Source: Patagioenas fasciata
Taxonomy: Eukaryota > Chordata > Aves > Columbiformes > Columbidae
Direction of reading: 5' to 3'
NCBI RefSeq assembly: GCF_037038585.1
Contig: NC_092521.1
Coordinates: 148,332,605 to 148,396,604, forward strand
DNA: 64,000 nt
Part shown: positions 39,511 to 54,600 of the stretch, piece by piece
Layout: each line of letters starts with the position of its first letter
How positions within the stretch are numbered: the first letter of the stretch is position 1
Translations under genes and position numbers: made by a program
Notes under the pieces: model-generated
What the model saw: only the letters and a program-made list of their open reading frames with translations
Told to the model about the DNA's origin: nothing
The model's database searches: none

Positions 39511-42500
39511 AAAATGCATAATTCAAATGCAACCTCACCAGAACAGTAGCATAGGTATCTGAGCAATGAAACATTTATTATACAATTACTATCTTCAGAA
39601 TTCACTAATATTCATAAGATTTTTTATAAGTCCATAGCTTCCATTAAAATTATAAAATATAAAATTATAAAATTATTTAGGAGAGGTGTGTAAAAAAGTT
39701 TGTCTTCTGCAAAGTGAATGCATGACCAAATGAAACGTCTGTTGACAGGCCTCTTGCGCATTTTTCTGTGGAGATTACAGAGATTATTAAGGGAAACTGG
39801 TTCAAAGTTCAGGTGTAGCAGTCGCTGAGCCCCAGCTCTGGACCGTCTGGTAAGGAGCTTGTCTCTACCAGGAGCTCAGCACTGCCCTTCATCCCTTTCA
39901 CCATGCTGGCAGTGCAGGAAGGATTAGCGAGCAGTTTGGCAAATAGGTTTTCTCTTTTGCCTGACCTTTTCTCAGTGCATGAAGTCTGAGGAGGTCAGAA
40001 AAAGGCTGAGATTTCCCAGAGCAAAATGGAGCCAATAGGTCCCAGAGCACAAGCAGCTCTGGCGGTCTATTGTCCCAATACAGGTCTCACTTACTCAGAG
40101 GATGCCTGTGTAATCAGCTACATGCCAGCTGCAACCAGAGCCCTGGGGCTCCATGTATCCTGCCAGTAGTTTTCTCAGTTAAGTCGGTATTGTCAACCCT
40201 GCAGGCAAAGTCTGATGCCAAGATGCTGTGAATTGTCTCTGTTCTTGTTTTTCCAGATGCGCCTGTGTCTGTATATCCACCAGCCCGGACACCTCCAGGC
40301 AAACACTAATCATTGCAATGGTCTTTCTGAGTTTTCATTGGAAAGGTTTTGCCACTAAGATGTCATAATGGTAAAAAGAAGTCTGAGAAAAACAAGGAGT
40401 TTCTTTACTGCTTGCCAGAACTGCTCTTTTCCAGTACAAAATAAAAAAAACAAAAGAGAGAGCGCACACATTCCACACAGTGTATTATAGGGAAGGAGAT
40501 GAGAGGGCACAGGACCTTCTGATACAGTGTTAGAAGACAACTAAGTAACTACAGTTTGTTGTCTGTCTCCAAACTGTCTTTCTAGACTTCGGTAGGTATT
40601 AATATTTTTCCCTTAGCATGGCCTGGTTTTCCTCCTCGAAAGGCTTATTACTCTGGCAGTGTAGTTATCATGTCAGTGATCCACTTACTAGAGGGCTTTG
40701 TGCAAAAGACAACCCAAAAGAGATGTCTAATCTCTGTCAGAGATACTTACTGCACCTCCAGCCAGCCAGCTGCAGGACCTGGCTTCATCACGACATTCAT
40801 TCTCGTTTCCTGTCAGTCATTCTGCATTAGGTTTTGAGTTGACCTCTTTGATTTGGAGTTATTTATTCAAAACTTCTTTGGGTTCCAAGTAGAAATAAAG
40901 TCCCTAATGTTACCTAGAGTTGTTGGTTGATGTTATTACATACCTTTCAGCCAGACATGTTGCAGATCTGCACTGGTAGGTTTGTACCGCAAGCTTTCGT
41001 GCTACCTACTTTCTCAATAGATATCTTCACACACTGCTGTGAATATTTCATTTGTGCCTCTGGGGGCTGAAATTCATTAGCACCTGTCAGTTGCTGTTTG
41101 CTTGTCTCCCATGAAATGGGTCAGTTATGTCAAAGCTGTCCATGATTTATGACTCAGAAATGACTACAGCCAAAACTGGCACCTCTGGTGGCAACAGCCT
41201 CGGCAGAATGAGCAAAGAAACTGAAGAACATTAAAGTCTGAGGGAAATTGACAAAAATCTAAAGGAGCTCTGGCATTTTAAATCTCTTGAGAATCTGTTT
41301 CAGGGACATTGCTAACTTCTTATTCCCACTTGTGAAGTGGCAATCAGTAAAGTAAATATTCATCATGATACTTGGGTATATTCTGTTTCTTTGGAAATGG
41401 GATTATATTTTTCTAACTCATTTTGCTAATTGGAAACTTCCATTATTAAAACTTAATTATAAAGAAAGTTTTTGTACAAGCATATTTACAGACCAAGCTG
41501 AATTTACTGGTTGTTTCATCTCTTTTTTTTTTTTAAATTGAATTGCTGTTAGTAGTTGTCTCTTCTAAGCTTAGCAGAACATAGAAGATGGACACCAATG
41601 TGTGGTCTGTCTTTAGCATGTATATAGAAAAAAATGAAGTGGTTGTTATAAAGTATAATAATTTCTACCTGTTTGTGAAACATTACACTGGGCTTCTATC
41701 TCCTCCACAACTGTAACTTCATCTGATATTAATTTATGCTAGTATTCTTTGATGAGTTACCTCTTTTATACAAAATTCATGATAAAACTGTAATTTTCTT
41801 GCAGTGATGGACGTCCATTCATTTTTTTATTGTGTCTTGGGAATTTGTTCTCCAAAATAGAATTTTAATAGTTGTTAAATCAACTAATATCCATTTACCA
41901 GCCTTTTAAGATTAACTATTTAGGGTAGAGCTCTGACTACTGTCAAAAAACCAACTTTCGATGTTGGTTACTATCTGTTTTCTGATTTTGTGTCCTTTGA
42001 AGGTTATGCTGAAATTGCCTCAGTATTTTCTGGGGTCCTCAGATTTCCTTGACTGCAGTCAGTGATGTTTTTTGCTTTATAAACACAAGCAGAAGGTCCA
42101 TTAATCAGTAGGTTTTTACTGACAGCAGGAGCATGGTAAGTTTCAGTGTTAGGTACAGCATCTTGAAGATTTTGAAATTGTAGATCTGAAATTATGTGCC
42201 CATGGAGAAAAGCATCACTCACTATTTGTTGAAAAGCCTCACAGAAGATGTCTGGATGATGAATTTGAAAGTGGTTAAGGATAAAAAAAGTCAAAATATT
42301 GTACGGTTCTTCACGCTTTTGTATAGCCCAGCATATAACATTTACTGTTACTAGTCACAGGCCATAGCTTCATGTCAATTTGACAGTGCAAAGATGAAGA
42401 CTGTCTGAATTATGCCCTAAGAAGGCATAATTCCATAATTCCCCTCCCAGTGAAGACTTCACGTTGCTGATGACTTGTCTCAAGACTTCTTTATTCTTCT

Positions 42501-43978
42501 TGAGGGAGATTGAAACTGCCGATGTTTTGGACCCAGAGGACCACTGTAGAGGTGAACACCACAGGAAGAAAAGCATTAGATACTTCAAAGGTCATGTACA
42601 TCAAACAGGTTAATGAGGATTTTCTAAGAATATTTGGACTATTGAAACAGAAATTGGACTGTTCAAAATTTCTAGCTCCATATTTATGTGTTTCCCTATT
42701 ACTCTTCCAAGATTTTGAGTGTAACAGTTTCATATATTTCAGATTAATCTATTTTTTACTGAAATACAGCCACTGGAATAGGTAGAATAACTCATTACTT
42801 TGGTGAAGCTCTAAACATTCAACGCTTTGGAGAAATTTTTGGCCTAACTTAGAAGTTCTTAAGACTCAACCTTTTCCTGGATGTTTTGATACCATTCAGC
42901 TAAAATCTTCGTTAGAGTTGCTTAATGGAGCTGCTTCACAGAGTTGAAAAAAAAATACATATAGTAATTTTTTCACTCAGATGAATTGTCTTTTTGATGT
43001 GGTACATACCTGATTCATGGCAGCTTTCTAGAATTTTAAATCAGTAGGGTAAAGCAACAGAAGTTTGTTGCCGTATCAGAAATAACCTGTTATTACATGT
43101 AACCATTACATTAATTTTAAGCTTTGTAATTCAACACAGGCCTCCAATAAGACTGATAAGGACTGAAATCTATTGCTGCTGATGGTAGGCAATACATAAC
43201 TGTGAAAAACAGCAATTGTGCTAAACTTTGGAAATAAACACTTGGTGGTGTAAAACCTCAGTCACACCTGTATCAGCTGCAGTTTGACAATGTGCAATGC
43301 ACCTCATAGAGGAGTGGATGAGAAAACATTTTTATCTCAGTTTTTGACACGCTACAACTGCATTCAAAGCAACTCTGGAACTGGTTTTGTTTGCTGTAGG
43401 ACCACCTGCATGGTGGTAGGCCCTTGCCATGGCAGCTTCTCTGACATCAGTACTCTGAGAGTTTAAGCTTTTGCAGGAAAATAAAATATATCCATTTTAT
43501 AGGCAACTTGTAGAAAAAAACATGACTTTTTTCTAAGAGAGCAGCTGAAAACTATTTACTTTAATGCAGGTGTAGTGGATCACTACCTGATGAATCACCT
43601 GGGCAGAAGCAGCAGGATGGTTAAGGACTGTAGAGGAGGAGCAGGAACTCAGGAAGGTTGTGTGTGGGGCTAAGGTATGTGGCAATTTTAGGCTTTGAGT
43701 GGGATTTAGTTATTTTTCTTGTAATTGGGGAGAATAATGTGTTTCCTTTGGCTCTTTGGAGTTCATGTTGTTTGGGGTGATTTGTGTGATTAGAATAGTG
43801 GTATGAGACTGTTTCTGATTCATTCCTTATCTGGCCTGACTCTAAAAAATCATCTGATACAACATCAAGTCCCTCTAAGCTATACCTACAACTACTGCTC
43901 TATGAGATTTTTTTAGCGTAGTAGAAAAATTACTTTGTGTTAGTGGCAGCCCTCTTAGGAAAAGCATAGGAAGGGGTT

Positions 43979-44014
43979 TGTTTGGTTGTTTATTTTGTTG
44001 TTTTGTTTCTTTGC
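43979..44014 (+). repeat. G/T-rich simple tract
   Basis: TTTGTTTGGTTGTTTATTTTG-type low-complexity sequence, irregular units. Confidence 0.6.
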
Positions 44015-47000
44015 TTGTCCCATCGATGATCTTTCACTATAAGCAAACTCACTCAAAATACAAAGCAACAGTAACAAGGAGTTGGAACCAGTAAGGAGGG
44101 TTCTAACCTTCTAATGATCTGTGAAAATGTATTGCATTTCAGATCAGCCCAATAACGTGTTTAGACTGAGAGTCATATTCATTTAGCTTAGATTTTAGGA
44201 TTAAATGGATCATTGGATCTAAATTTATTTTTTTTTTTAATAGTGGTATGGTTTTTTGGTGGTGGTAGAATATAAAATAATCAAATAAGAGTGACATAAT
44301 ATTTCCTACAGTTCCTTAAAATGTGGAATTGCTTTAAGTATTATGTAGCTCCAATTGAGAGGTTGTTATTCTGAATACAATTTCTAGTGTTGCCTGGGTT
44401 AATTTAAGAAGCATAACTAGACATTTTAGACTTAGGATAAAACTACTATATTGAGACAGCACATAGTGACCTTGTGGTTTATTTTAATTAAAACTTTTCC
44501 AAACGAAGCACGCACTCTGAATTTTACACAATTTCCTTGTGTAAGTGTTAAGCTTCTGTCATTAATCTCCCAACTGCTTTAACTCCCAGGACTTCTCCCA
44601 AACCATGCATGTGTCTCTATTGTATGAAGCTCAACTTTTGTTTTATTTGCATTGAAAAAATGTTCTGAAGGAGCTATTCTCTGTTGAGAATGTCACCTTT
44701 TCATTTAATCTCTCTGAGAATCAGAACTGCAAAGTATTCCTCTTTTATTTTTAGTGCAATATTATTTCTTTGGAAATCAAGATATTCCTCATATATTGGA
44801 GGTCAGCTTACAATTGGTGAAGGAAAGTTATTTGGGAATAATGATTTCTATTTAGTCTAATTTATCAGCAGTTATCAGAGCAATTTGGAATTTTTCAGAC
44901 CACTTCTCTGTTTACAGATGAGGAAATTGAGATAACTTGAAGTTTTGATCAAGAAAATTTTGTAATAATGTATTCCTGTACCTTTTTTTGAGGGATAACT
45001 TCTAGAAGCGTGTGAAGTGAGCATGACTGCTGAGAAGCCCTCAGGAGCAGTGTCATGCCAGAGATGTCTTAAAGCCAAAATTAATAATACTGAGAAAAAT
45101 AAGGTGGATTCATTTATTTATTTATAATCTGGTTACTGAGGTATATGTTCTGTTGAGACTCTCTCTAGGTCTTAACCTAATTTCTAGCTCTTGGGCACAT
45201 GAACTTAGTTCAGGACTAAAGGTGAATATTGTTTCAGTCACAACTCTGGAGCACTAAAGTTGAATATCGGTGCAGCCATAAGTCTGGGCTGTGTTGATCC
45301 TGTTCCAATTAGGAGATAAGCTCAGTGAAATTGCTTTCTTCTAGATTTCTCCATGATTTTTTTTTTGGTTTGGTGAGGTTTGTTGTGTGTGATAATATTT
45401 TTTTTTATTCCCTCCCTCCAACTGAATGTCATATGTTGACAGACAGAAATAAGCAGATGGACCATGGAAAGGGTTTGTTTATCCTTACTTGCATAACTAG
45501 AAATGATACTAAAGAATAAGCTTGTTTTATTGTTGATGAAAATCACCAGGCATCTCTAAAGGAGTTTCACTCAGAGATAGATGTCTTTGGGCGATTTTCT
45601 CTTGGAAGATGTCTATCTCCTTCTGCTACCTGCAAAGCCTTTGGCCGTTAGATCAGTCACTAATAATCAAGGTTAGGATAGATGAATACTCCAATGTGTA
45701 CAGTTGAAATTGATACAAAAAACTGCTTAATTTGGTTCCAGTTTAATTTTTATAATATATTTTCTCTAAAATTTCAGAAAATAGCTAATCTATTTACTTT
45801 TCTTGGGGATGAGAGGAAGGCCAGCTCTTGTTCTGAGAGCCATAATTAGCACATTAGCATTTTCATTCCAATAAGGGGTGTATTATTGAAAGAAATGTCC
45901 CAACTATTCCTGCTCACTGTGTGCGCTAAAGCAGAGCAGCTGTGGAGAGTGTAAAATGGACACTTTGCATGAGACTAGAGCAGAGGAAAAGTTCCGGGAG
46001 CACACTTAATACACCTGGGCTGCTGCTTGGTGTTTGGTCCATGGGATCAGGCTGGAAGTAGTTCGAGTTAAACACCTTGTGAAATGCATTTGGTCATGTG
46101 ATGTAATAATTCATGTTACATAATGCATCTGGTCCTCAGCCCCATGGGTTTCACTCTACAGCTCTGCTTTTGTGACACAGTGCTACTTGATAAATTAGTT
46201 TCAGCTGAAGAGGGCTTGAAGGACCAGAGAGCTGCTTACAGCAGAGAACAGAACAAAAATCCTTGGTATTATAGAATGATGCGATGGAAAAAACACTTTC
46301 CTGTTGACTTGGAGAGACTGTGGCAGCAGTATGTGCTGAAATCTGTTGGAAGTTTTGGACTGAAAAGCAAATGCTGGGAAAATCATTATTCCTCTCTTGC
46401 TCCAATTTCTCTGAAGAAGCAGTAGTAGATAGGAGGTAGAAATGTGGTTTTTGTCTGATCAGAGTTACTTTATGCCAATGTATGGTTTTGTCTTCTAATA
46501 GGATACTGCTTTATAGATTAGAAGAATTTTAGGTGTTTTCCCCCCCCTCTCTTACTTTGAGGTTGAGAGAAAGGCAGTTCTGTTCTGCTCTTGACAGTTC
46601 AGAATTAAAATATTTTTTCCACCAAACTTCATGTGTCAAGCTACATTTTATTACATGGTACCAATAAGGATCAGATTAGTCTTTTGTGTCTCCCCTTATT
46701 TTCTTTACTTTTCCTTTTATAGTCATCTGTCAGCTCTTCATTCTGTGATTCTTGAATGTGATATGGTCCATCATTACAAAAATAGAAATTATACTACCAA
46801 AAATTTTCCTGAAGCTTTACCTTATTTCAATCTGTAATGACCTAGGATGTTGACCTGATTTTATATAGTTAATCACGCCTTGCGTTAATACTGTGGGCTT
46901 TTTCTTTACTAGTTTTAACTGCTGTGTTCATGCCGTTCACTGATCAATACACTAAATTTGGTTTTAACCTCTCAAATGATTTTACTAATATCTTTTAGCA

Positions 47001-49066
47001 AATGGAGATGGGTAGTAAGAACAGTTACCCAGAATTATTTTTAATCTAATGTATTAATAACTTAGTTCTGTCTCAAGTTAATTATTGAATTAATGCCACT
47101 CAATGGGAACCAGATATATGCAATTATTTCCTTTCACATCAAAGTAAAGAATTCTGTCAATTCTTGTTAAAAACTGATCAATTTCGTGTTACTGATACTG
47201 CTTGAATTTCTTTTACTTTGCAGAACTCATTCAGTGTAAATTTGACAAAAACTAGTGTGGTCATCTGATAAAACAACTAGCATGTTTTTCTTTTTTTGCG
47301 GGGGATGGGTCTCAAAGTCTTGGGTGAATAGTTGTGAATTATTTCAAAAATACCATTTTGCTGACTTTCTTAATGATAAACTAAAACTCTTCCAGCATAA
47401 ATGAATTTGGAGAATTGTTTGTATTAAAATTAATGATGGCTGTAAAGCTGTATGTTAGGAGAAAATGAAATGTGTGTTAAAGGTACATATACTGGTGCTG
47501 TAATGCTTCCAGCTTTGATCGCATATACAGTTGTTACAATATGGATATTTCAAAATTATATTTAATTTAGTGAAATTTTTATTTCTCTGAAGATGTGACT
47601 ATGTTTTCCATTCAGTAAGACTTTTCCCTGAAAGAAAGTTAGTTGTAGCAGCAAAATTTGTACACTGTTTTCAGATGGTGAAACTAATATCACATTGAGT
47701 TCTTTCCTCTGTTTCATGTGTTGATAATAATGAGCTCTACAAAAGCTTAATGGAAACTCACTAACTGCAGTCCACTTTCTGCTTAAGCAAATAGCTTTCT
47801 GTTGAAATAAAAAATAGACTTAAAAATGCAAAACTTTTCTGGCCTTGTTTCAGAGTCTGTTTGGAGTTCTTTGTAAGAATTGTTTCTTAGGAATTTTAGG
47901 TTAAATATCTGTAACTTTTCAACAAATTTACTTATGTGGAAAGGCTGAGAGAGCAGTCTTTTTTCACTTAAAGAAAATATATTTTGTCTTCGCTTAAATG
48001 AAATGAATTAGGCTAAGCCAGATAAATACAGTATTGATGTAAAATAAAAAAGGTTTTATTTTAACTTTTTTTTAATAAATGCTTGTTTGTTAAAGTAATT
48101 TAGAAAATAGAAATTCTACTCTGCTTGTTTTCCTTTTAGTCTAGTTTCCCTGCAAAACTTATCTACTGCTTAAAAAAACTCACTTTTGATTGTTGCCCAC
48201 TCTTCTGCTTTCCTGACATGCTGCATATTTTTATTGGTTAACACAACTTCATTCTTTCTCTGTTTCTTCTTTTTCTAGATCTTGATTATTCTGCTTTCAG
48301 GGTACTTTCAGTTCAGTACTTGGAATGTTTGTCATTTTGACTTTCTGTGCAAGTTTTTTGCTTCCAAATAATGTTTTTTCCCTTTTATATATTTCTCAGA
48401 GCTGTGAAAAACTGAGATGTTCTCGTTGTTAATTGACAACAGGGCTGACTTGTTGCACTTGTCAAGAAACTCTCCCTGCTTGTATATAGCCACATACTTG
48501 CAAAAAATACACCTTTTCTTTGGTTTTACACTTTTCGTTAGATATTCACTGAAATACTTTTTTTTTTTTCCTTCACTAAAAATCCTTGTGTAACATCCTG
48601 AATGCTTTCTGAATATTGGGCATGTTTCATCTGTTTCCATCCATCTTAGACCTTATGGCAATTCTGACTTGTTTGGATTATGCAATTTTGCTTCATATTA
48701 AAGCTTTAATATGTAATAAACTTGGTAAAGGATATGAGTTCCTGCTGAAACTCTCTTACTCACAAAACTTGTGTACAGATTTTATCCTAAAGACTGAGCA
48801 GGAGAACAACTAAGAATATTGCAGCAGAAGATTTAATAAAATGGGAGAAATCCATAAGACTGGGAAATCCTGTCATTGTGAAGTACAACAGCATGAGAAG
48901 GAATTTCAGAAGATGTTGAGGAAAAGATGAAATGTGTGTTGGAGAAAATAGATTGAAAAACAAAGAATCTGAGTAGCATAAGACATTTAAGCCTTTGCAA
49001 ATGTAGTAATATGACATTATATGGAAGAGTTATGGGGAGTTTTTTTTGTGGGTGTTGTGTGGTTTG

Positions 49067-49081
49067 TTTTTTTTTTTTTTT
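49067..49081 (+). repeat. Poly-T run
   Basis: Fifteen T bases preceded by a G/T-rich segment (49,039-49,066) and followed by TA repeats. Confidence 0.75.
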
Positions 49082-51471
49082 AATATATATTTACCTAGAA
49101 GCTTCTAATCTAAGCTTTACCTATGGAGGAAAAGCAAGCAATTAAATGATACGCATCATTGATGAACTCAGATGTGTGTATCAATGAAATCTTAATCCAT
49201 TTATTAGCAGCTCTGCTTTTCTTCAGGAAATTTTCCAATCAGCTATATGCCCTGAGGACAAAGTATTAAAATGAAGGACATAAAATGAGGTCCACAGAAA
49301 GATGAGTGGACTTGAATCAAATCAGCTAGAAAATGCTTTCTAGGCAGAACTGAAATTTTGTTACAATAAACATATGTCTGCCTCTGGTGTTGGAGATATG
49401 GGAAGTTGCACCAAAACTTGGACTACTACCCTACAGGCAGTGTTGGAGTAGTAGTTTTTGTACCCTGACAAGACACTTCTTACATTATGAAAATATGACT
49501 CTGCAATGATCGATATGCCTCCTGACACAGGTTGCCTGTTTCTCTTTGTAGATATGATAGCACTTGTCTCTCCTTTTCAGCATGTTCTAGTTACGGAGAT
49601 ATACCTTGCCTCCGTTCTGCTCACCAGGGCCAACAGGCAAATTAAAGGTATGTGCAGGGGTATGTTGCCCTGATATATTCCAGTTATTTGATCTTGGGAA
49701 TTTACAGGTTAAGAAATCTCCAGAGCTGCTGGCATCAGTACTTACTACAAACTGCCACTTGGGCAATTGTATGATACTTTTAGTAAAGTAATGCAAGTGC
49801 ATCATAAAAGTAATTACTTTTTTTTTTTTCATCCCTCTATTTCTATTAAAGGACTGTCAGGTTTACATGATTGTCAGCCTAATTTTGTCTACTTTTCACA
49901 GTAATTTGCATTAGGCTAATGTTGTCATCTAACTTGTGCAATAATTTCTATCCTTTTCCTACCATCTCTCCTTCCCCTGAGTTTAGGGCATCTAAAGTGC
50001 CTGAGTGCTTCACTAATATAACTTTCTTGTTTTCTTGTGTTGCTCGGCTGAACGAAACAAGTTGTTTCAGTCTTCTTTCACAAGATAGGCTTTTTGGACT
50101 GGCTGGATATCTCTCACCACTCCCTCACCTTTAGTTTGAAGATCCTTAATTAATCCATCTAAAATCTTTAACAGAACTGGTGTGTTTTGGTGAAACACAG
50201 CTGAGAAATTAAAAGTTGAATTTTGTATCAGAGAGACTGTAATTCATCACACTGGCTTCTGTCTCTTGTGCTGGTAGTCCTTTGTATGAGGATGTGTCAG
50301 TAATGCCCATCTGCTGGGTGAGCCCTGATTAGCTTACCATGTAATGCACCACAAATCTATTTACACAATGCAAACACTGCTCTTGACAGCTTAATAAGTA
50401 ACTGTTGTGTCACCTCTGACCATGTTTTTTTTTCTTCTAAAGACATTGTTTCAGAACTAGTCATTATGAAAATTATAGGGGGGGAAAGGATTATATCTAT
50501 TATTAAATAACCTTGGACAGAAACTGGATATGTTGATAGAGTAATATATTTGAGATTGGTTTCAATGGTAGTTTCCTCTAAAGGTGGATTCTTGCAGTGC
50601 TAATTATTATTATTTTTAATGAATTCTGGCTGTGCTTGTTTATGTGATCATATTGTTCACTGTTCATAAAAATTCAGATACAAGATCCTAAGTATCTCTA
50701 CTTTTTTTTTCCTAACCTTTAGAAATACTGGTAGCATAATACAAAATATGTTTTTTCCAGAAAATACAGGAATATAGTAATTTGGGAAGTTTTTGTTAAT
50801 AGCCAGTTCACTCGTGCAAATTGTGGTTGCAGATATGATTCCATTAAGTAATGGATACTCTGAAATACTCCTATCATTATCTACAATTGTAGCCCTAGTC
50901 GAGAACAAATGGTTACCACTTTCAACTATTGGCATCATATGTCTATAGTCTGAAAATTCTGATTCATTCTATAGATCTAGATCAGTCACTCACAACCCCT
51001 TGGATATGAAATCAATGTTTTCTACATTTGATGCACAAACTTAATACGTTTTGTAAGCATTTGCCAACTCCCACTGAAAAAAGAGAGACCTTTATGAATC
51101 TTGATCAGTTAGTAATTCTGCCTTGTTGTCGTGTTGTTTTCTTATCTAATGTATTTGTAAACTTTCAGGCAATAAATCCAATCAGTAAGTTAATGATATA
51201 CACTTGACTTGCATATCGTGCACCATTTTTTTTTTAGTCATAAAACAATCTTATAATTAGGTTAAATATTATCCAAAGACACATCAGGTTGAAAGGCACA
51301 GCTTTGCAGAAGCCATATTTCCCTTAAGCTGCAGATTTGGAAAGTGAGGTTCTAAAAATATCTTTTGGAGGGATGTTTGTAAATACAACTTTTTCAAAGA
51401 CACTTCATGACCAAAGCTAGATGGTTAAAGTAGCTCTTTTCCAAGGAAAAGCTTGGATAGTAGCATAGCCC

Positions 51472-51634
51472 ATGAAGAGATTCATATTCTTCTGTGCATT
51501 GTCCTGTTTTGTTCTGGTAGGTAGTCAGTTACCTACAAGAAGTGAATGCCAATGTACTGATGGCTCCACTGCTTCTTTTGGGGAACTGTGCGTTTTCACC
51601 AACCAGCAGGGAAACAGCAGTGAGAAGAAACAAG
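51472..51634 (+). CDS. MALRD1: MAM gene coding exon 1 (signal peptide)
   Basis: The start is the ATG at 51,472; an in-frame TAG at 51,466-51,468 shows no earlier methionine in this exon. The Kozak context is weak (C at -3, A at +4). It encodes residues 1-54 and ends CAAG|GTAAGT, a strong donor, leaving phase 1. Its second half encodes a small Cys-containing spacer (ECQC...ELCVF). Confidence 0.8.
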
Positions 51635-54600
51635 GTAAGTCTCAGTGGGCTTTATCACAAGTGGGATATGGTTCGGTACCTGAACGTGACAACAGGGCGA
51701 ACTAGGGAGGGATTTTTATTTTTAGTGTTTAAAAAAATATTCAGGGTGTTGTTTTTCCCCACCTTCTTCTTAATTTGATTTTCTAAGACGTTTCTTCCTG
51801 CTTCAATTTCATTTTTTTTTCACTTAATTTTTGACTTCTATACAGTGCAAGTCTTTCATAAATCTTAATATGCATGTTATGTAGCAAAGTGACTATTTCC
51901 ACATGCATATAAATTCAATGGAAATTTAACACGCTTTTTTTTTTTAATTAATGGTAAAATTGTTTGCTGAAATTCAGATTTCATTTGAAATATCTATGCC
52001 AAGGTATAAACAACAACAGTTTTGGTTGGGTTTGTTTTTTTTCAGTCTGAACGAAGTAGAAAATTTGCTTGAATTCATTAACAGATAGTCCTACCTTAAT
52101 CTTTGCCACATTCAGAGGCTGTGACTACAGTTGCTGTTGTTTTCCTTAAAAGAAAGATGTAAGAAGTGACAGTGAATTTTAACTGCTACAGTCTGGGTAA
52201 ATTTGCACCAGAAATCTACTTCTGCCAGAATACTGTAACAAATACTGCTGCAAATTATTTCACGTGATGCATGCGATAGTCCTACTCTTTGAGGAACTTT
52301 GCTCTGGAGTACAAAGAAGAGCTTGGATTTATCAAAAATTCTAATTTTGGCTGAAAGATTGTCCAAGCTCTTCCACTTACTGTGCAATTCAGGAAGCTAC
52401 CATAGTTGTTGGCTTTTTGAGGTTTAGCTTTTGATTTAGATTGTCTTTAGGTGAGCCTGTGTGTTTCTGTGCAGACTGAAAAGTGTTAATTAGAGTATGT
52501 CAACAATCATTTAGTGCAGCTGAAGTCTTAGAACAGCTACTTAAATCCAGATTCCTCAAATTACAATTGTGTGCCCAGATACATGAGCTTTTTCTTTTGT
52601 CATATTGACTCCCTGTTTTGCTCAAATATGATGAAGATATGTGCTTGGAACTGCCCAGAATCAACTCTAGGATACTTGGGGCTTGTTCCTTTGCAAATTA
52701 GACAATTGTTAAGACTGTATTGGATGCCAGTATTTTTTTTTTTTTAAAACTTTTTTTAACTATGCAAAAATATATTAAATGCCAATGACTGGAAATGATA
52801 CCTGTTGAATCAGCTGATGTGTGACTAATCCATTTCAGGTTGGCATATTTTTTTTGTCACTTGCACAAATGATGATTATGCTGTGTTTTGTTGCATAGCC
52901 TTGAAATTCTTCATTGTTCTTGGTTTATCTAGAAAAGAGCGTTTCCTCCAGGAAACATTTTCTGTTATGATTGCAGAATATGCAGCAAGAGATGCATTCT
53001 TCCATTAATTTTTATGGACATTTATTGAGATTATTGCAAAATTATTTTTCTACTTATTTTTTCTACTTAGATTTCAGCCCTCTAATCTCATGTTCACAAC
53101 AGGTTCCTACTGTTTTGGGGGATTTAGGAAGGTTTAAGGATGTTTCTGCACTGAAAATATGAGAATTGTAATTTCAGATGGTGTGGTTTTATCTTCATAC
53201 TGTATTTCATATGTGATTGGTTTGTGCTTTGCTACAGCATTGGAAAAGGAGCAGAATAAACTCTACAGTCATTTTTTAAACTTTGAACTAGTATTGAAAA
53301 ATATACACTAGGGGATGAATAATAGCTATCTACTCTTAAAAATATTTTGCTCCCAGAATATCACAGACTGAAATTTTATGCAATTGAAATAGAACCTTAA
53401 ACTGTAGTCTGTTTCTGTGAGACTTGGAATTTTTCCTTAGAGGTTATTTAAAATATTTGTCTTGTTCACATGGAATTCAAAAAAAAAAAAATCTAGAACA
53501 TCCCACACATTTCTTCCTTTTGGTCTTTTCCTCTATAAGCAGTGACCTTATCCTTGTAAATTTATCTTCCGGCAAATTTATATTGGTTTGCTTTCAAGCT
53601 GTATTTTCTGTGAAAATTAATATCCCCTTGGAAAATAATAATGAATGATCAAGGATTTTTTTTAATTTAAAAAGATATATTTCTTGCTATTTTGTATTTT
53701 ACTGTGTTTTTGTTTGTTTGTGTTTTTTTTTTTTTTTTTTTTTTAATCTATGACAAAATTCCTAGAGGAAATACTGAATGTGATTTAGTGCATTTAATGT
53801 CTTATGAAGCAGATATGCCTCATCAGGGTTTGTGCTTTATGATGAACCAATGACATGCTTCTCAGTCACCTAAAAAGCTAAGGAATAAAAGAAGCAATAA
53901 AAAGTTGGTTGATGAATCAGCCAATCTGCACATTAACTTGAGTCTGGAATGCTTGTGTGAATTATATCTATTTTCTCCTCTCTCACTTTATAATTAACTT
54001 GCAGTAAGTTGATGTGAATATGAAGGCCATGAAATTGGACATCACAGTGTGACTATAAATGCTGAAGTTGCAACTTTATTGAAAATGATTAGTGAACTAT
54101 GATAATATAGAATAGACCAAGAGCATTAACAGGGTCCTGGAGTGAGCATCAATTTGAGAGGGACTGTGAAGGCATTGTAGCTCTCATATCTAACTAGAAT
54201 CCTGATTAGAAGGCAGAATCTTAACCTATCTTCCTCTACTGTGTAAGAGAAAACTCAGGTGAACTTAAGGATTCCACACAGTGTATTAAATCTGCACACA
54301 GTCCCACGTATCTGCCCTTCTGCTTGAGGTGAAGCTGTAATAGGCTTGCTCTTTGCAGATGCATCTGAGCAGTTTTTTAAGTTTCTATTTATTTATATAT
54401 TTATTTGAGTCCTTTCACCATCAAAATAAGTGGTTCAAGGAATGTGGCTGTCTAACCTGCCAGGCACGTGCAAGCTCTTTCATTCAGCTTTGATGCAATG
54501 GAAGAAGGGCTGTCTGACAGCAGAGCAGAAATAAACAATTGCTTACTGGAGAGAGGAACATGTGCATCTGGTCACATACCTACCTCAAATTCCCTGAATG

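Larger units (their letters stand above)
31657..51471. other. Gene-poor stretch upstream of the MAM gene
   Basis: About 20 kb, AT-rich, without a supported gene. It holds several G/T-rich microsatellites (33,855-33,945; 39,424-39,510; 43,979-44,014), a T20 run (38,195-38,214), a C15 run (38,665-38,679) and a T15 run (49,067-49,081). Open frames such as minus 42,004-42,294, plus 46,123-46,425 and minus 48,332-48,640 were read and show no known domain. I see no CpG-rich island before 51,472, so the promoter of the downstream gene is not evident from composition. Confidence 0.45.

Noticed and set aside
39288..39605. Minus-strand Lys/Thr/Asn-rich frame of 105 codons
   Set aside because: It is the translation of the (AAAAC)n microsatellite strand.
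46123..46425. Plus-strand 100-codon frame starting with ATG
   Set aside because: No domain, no convincing splice or promoter context, and an overlapping minus-strand frame of similar length; treated as chance.
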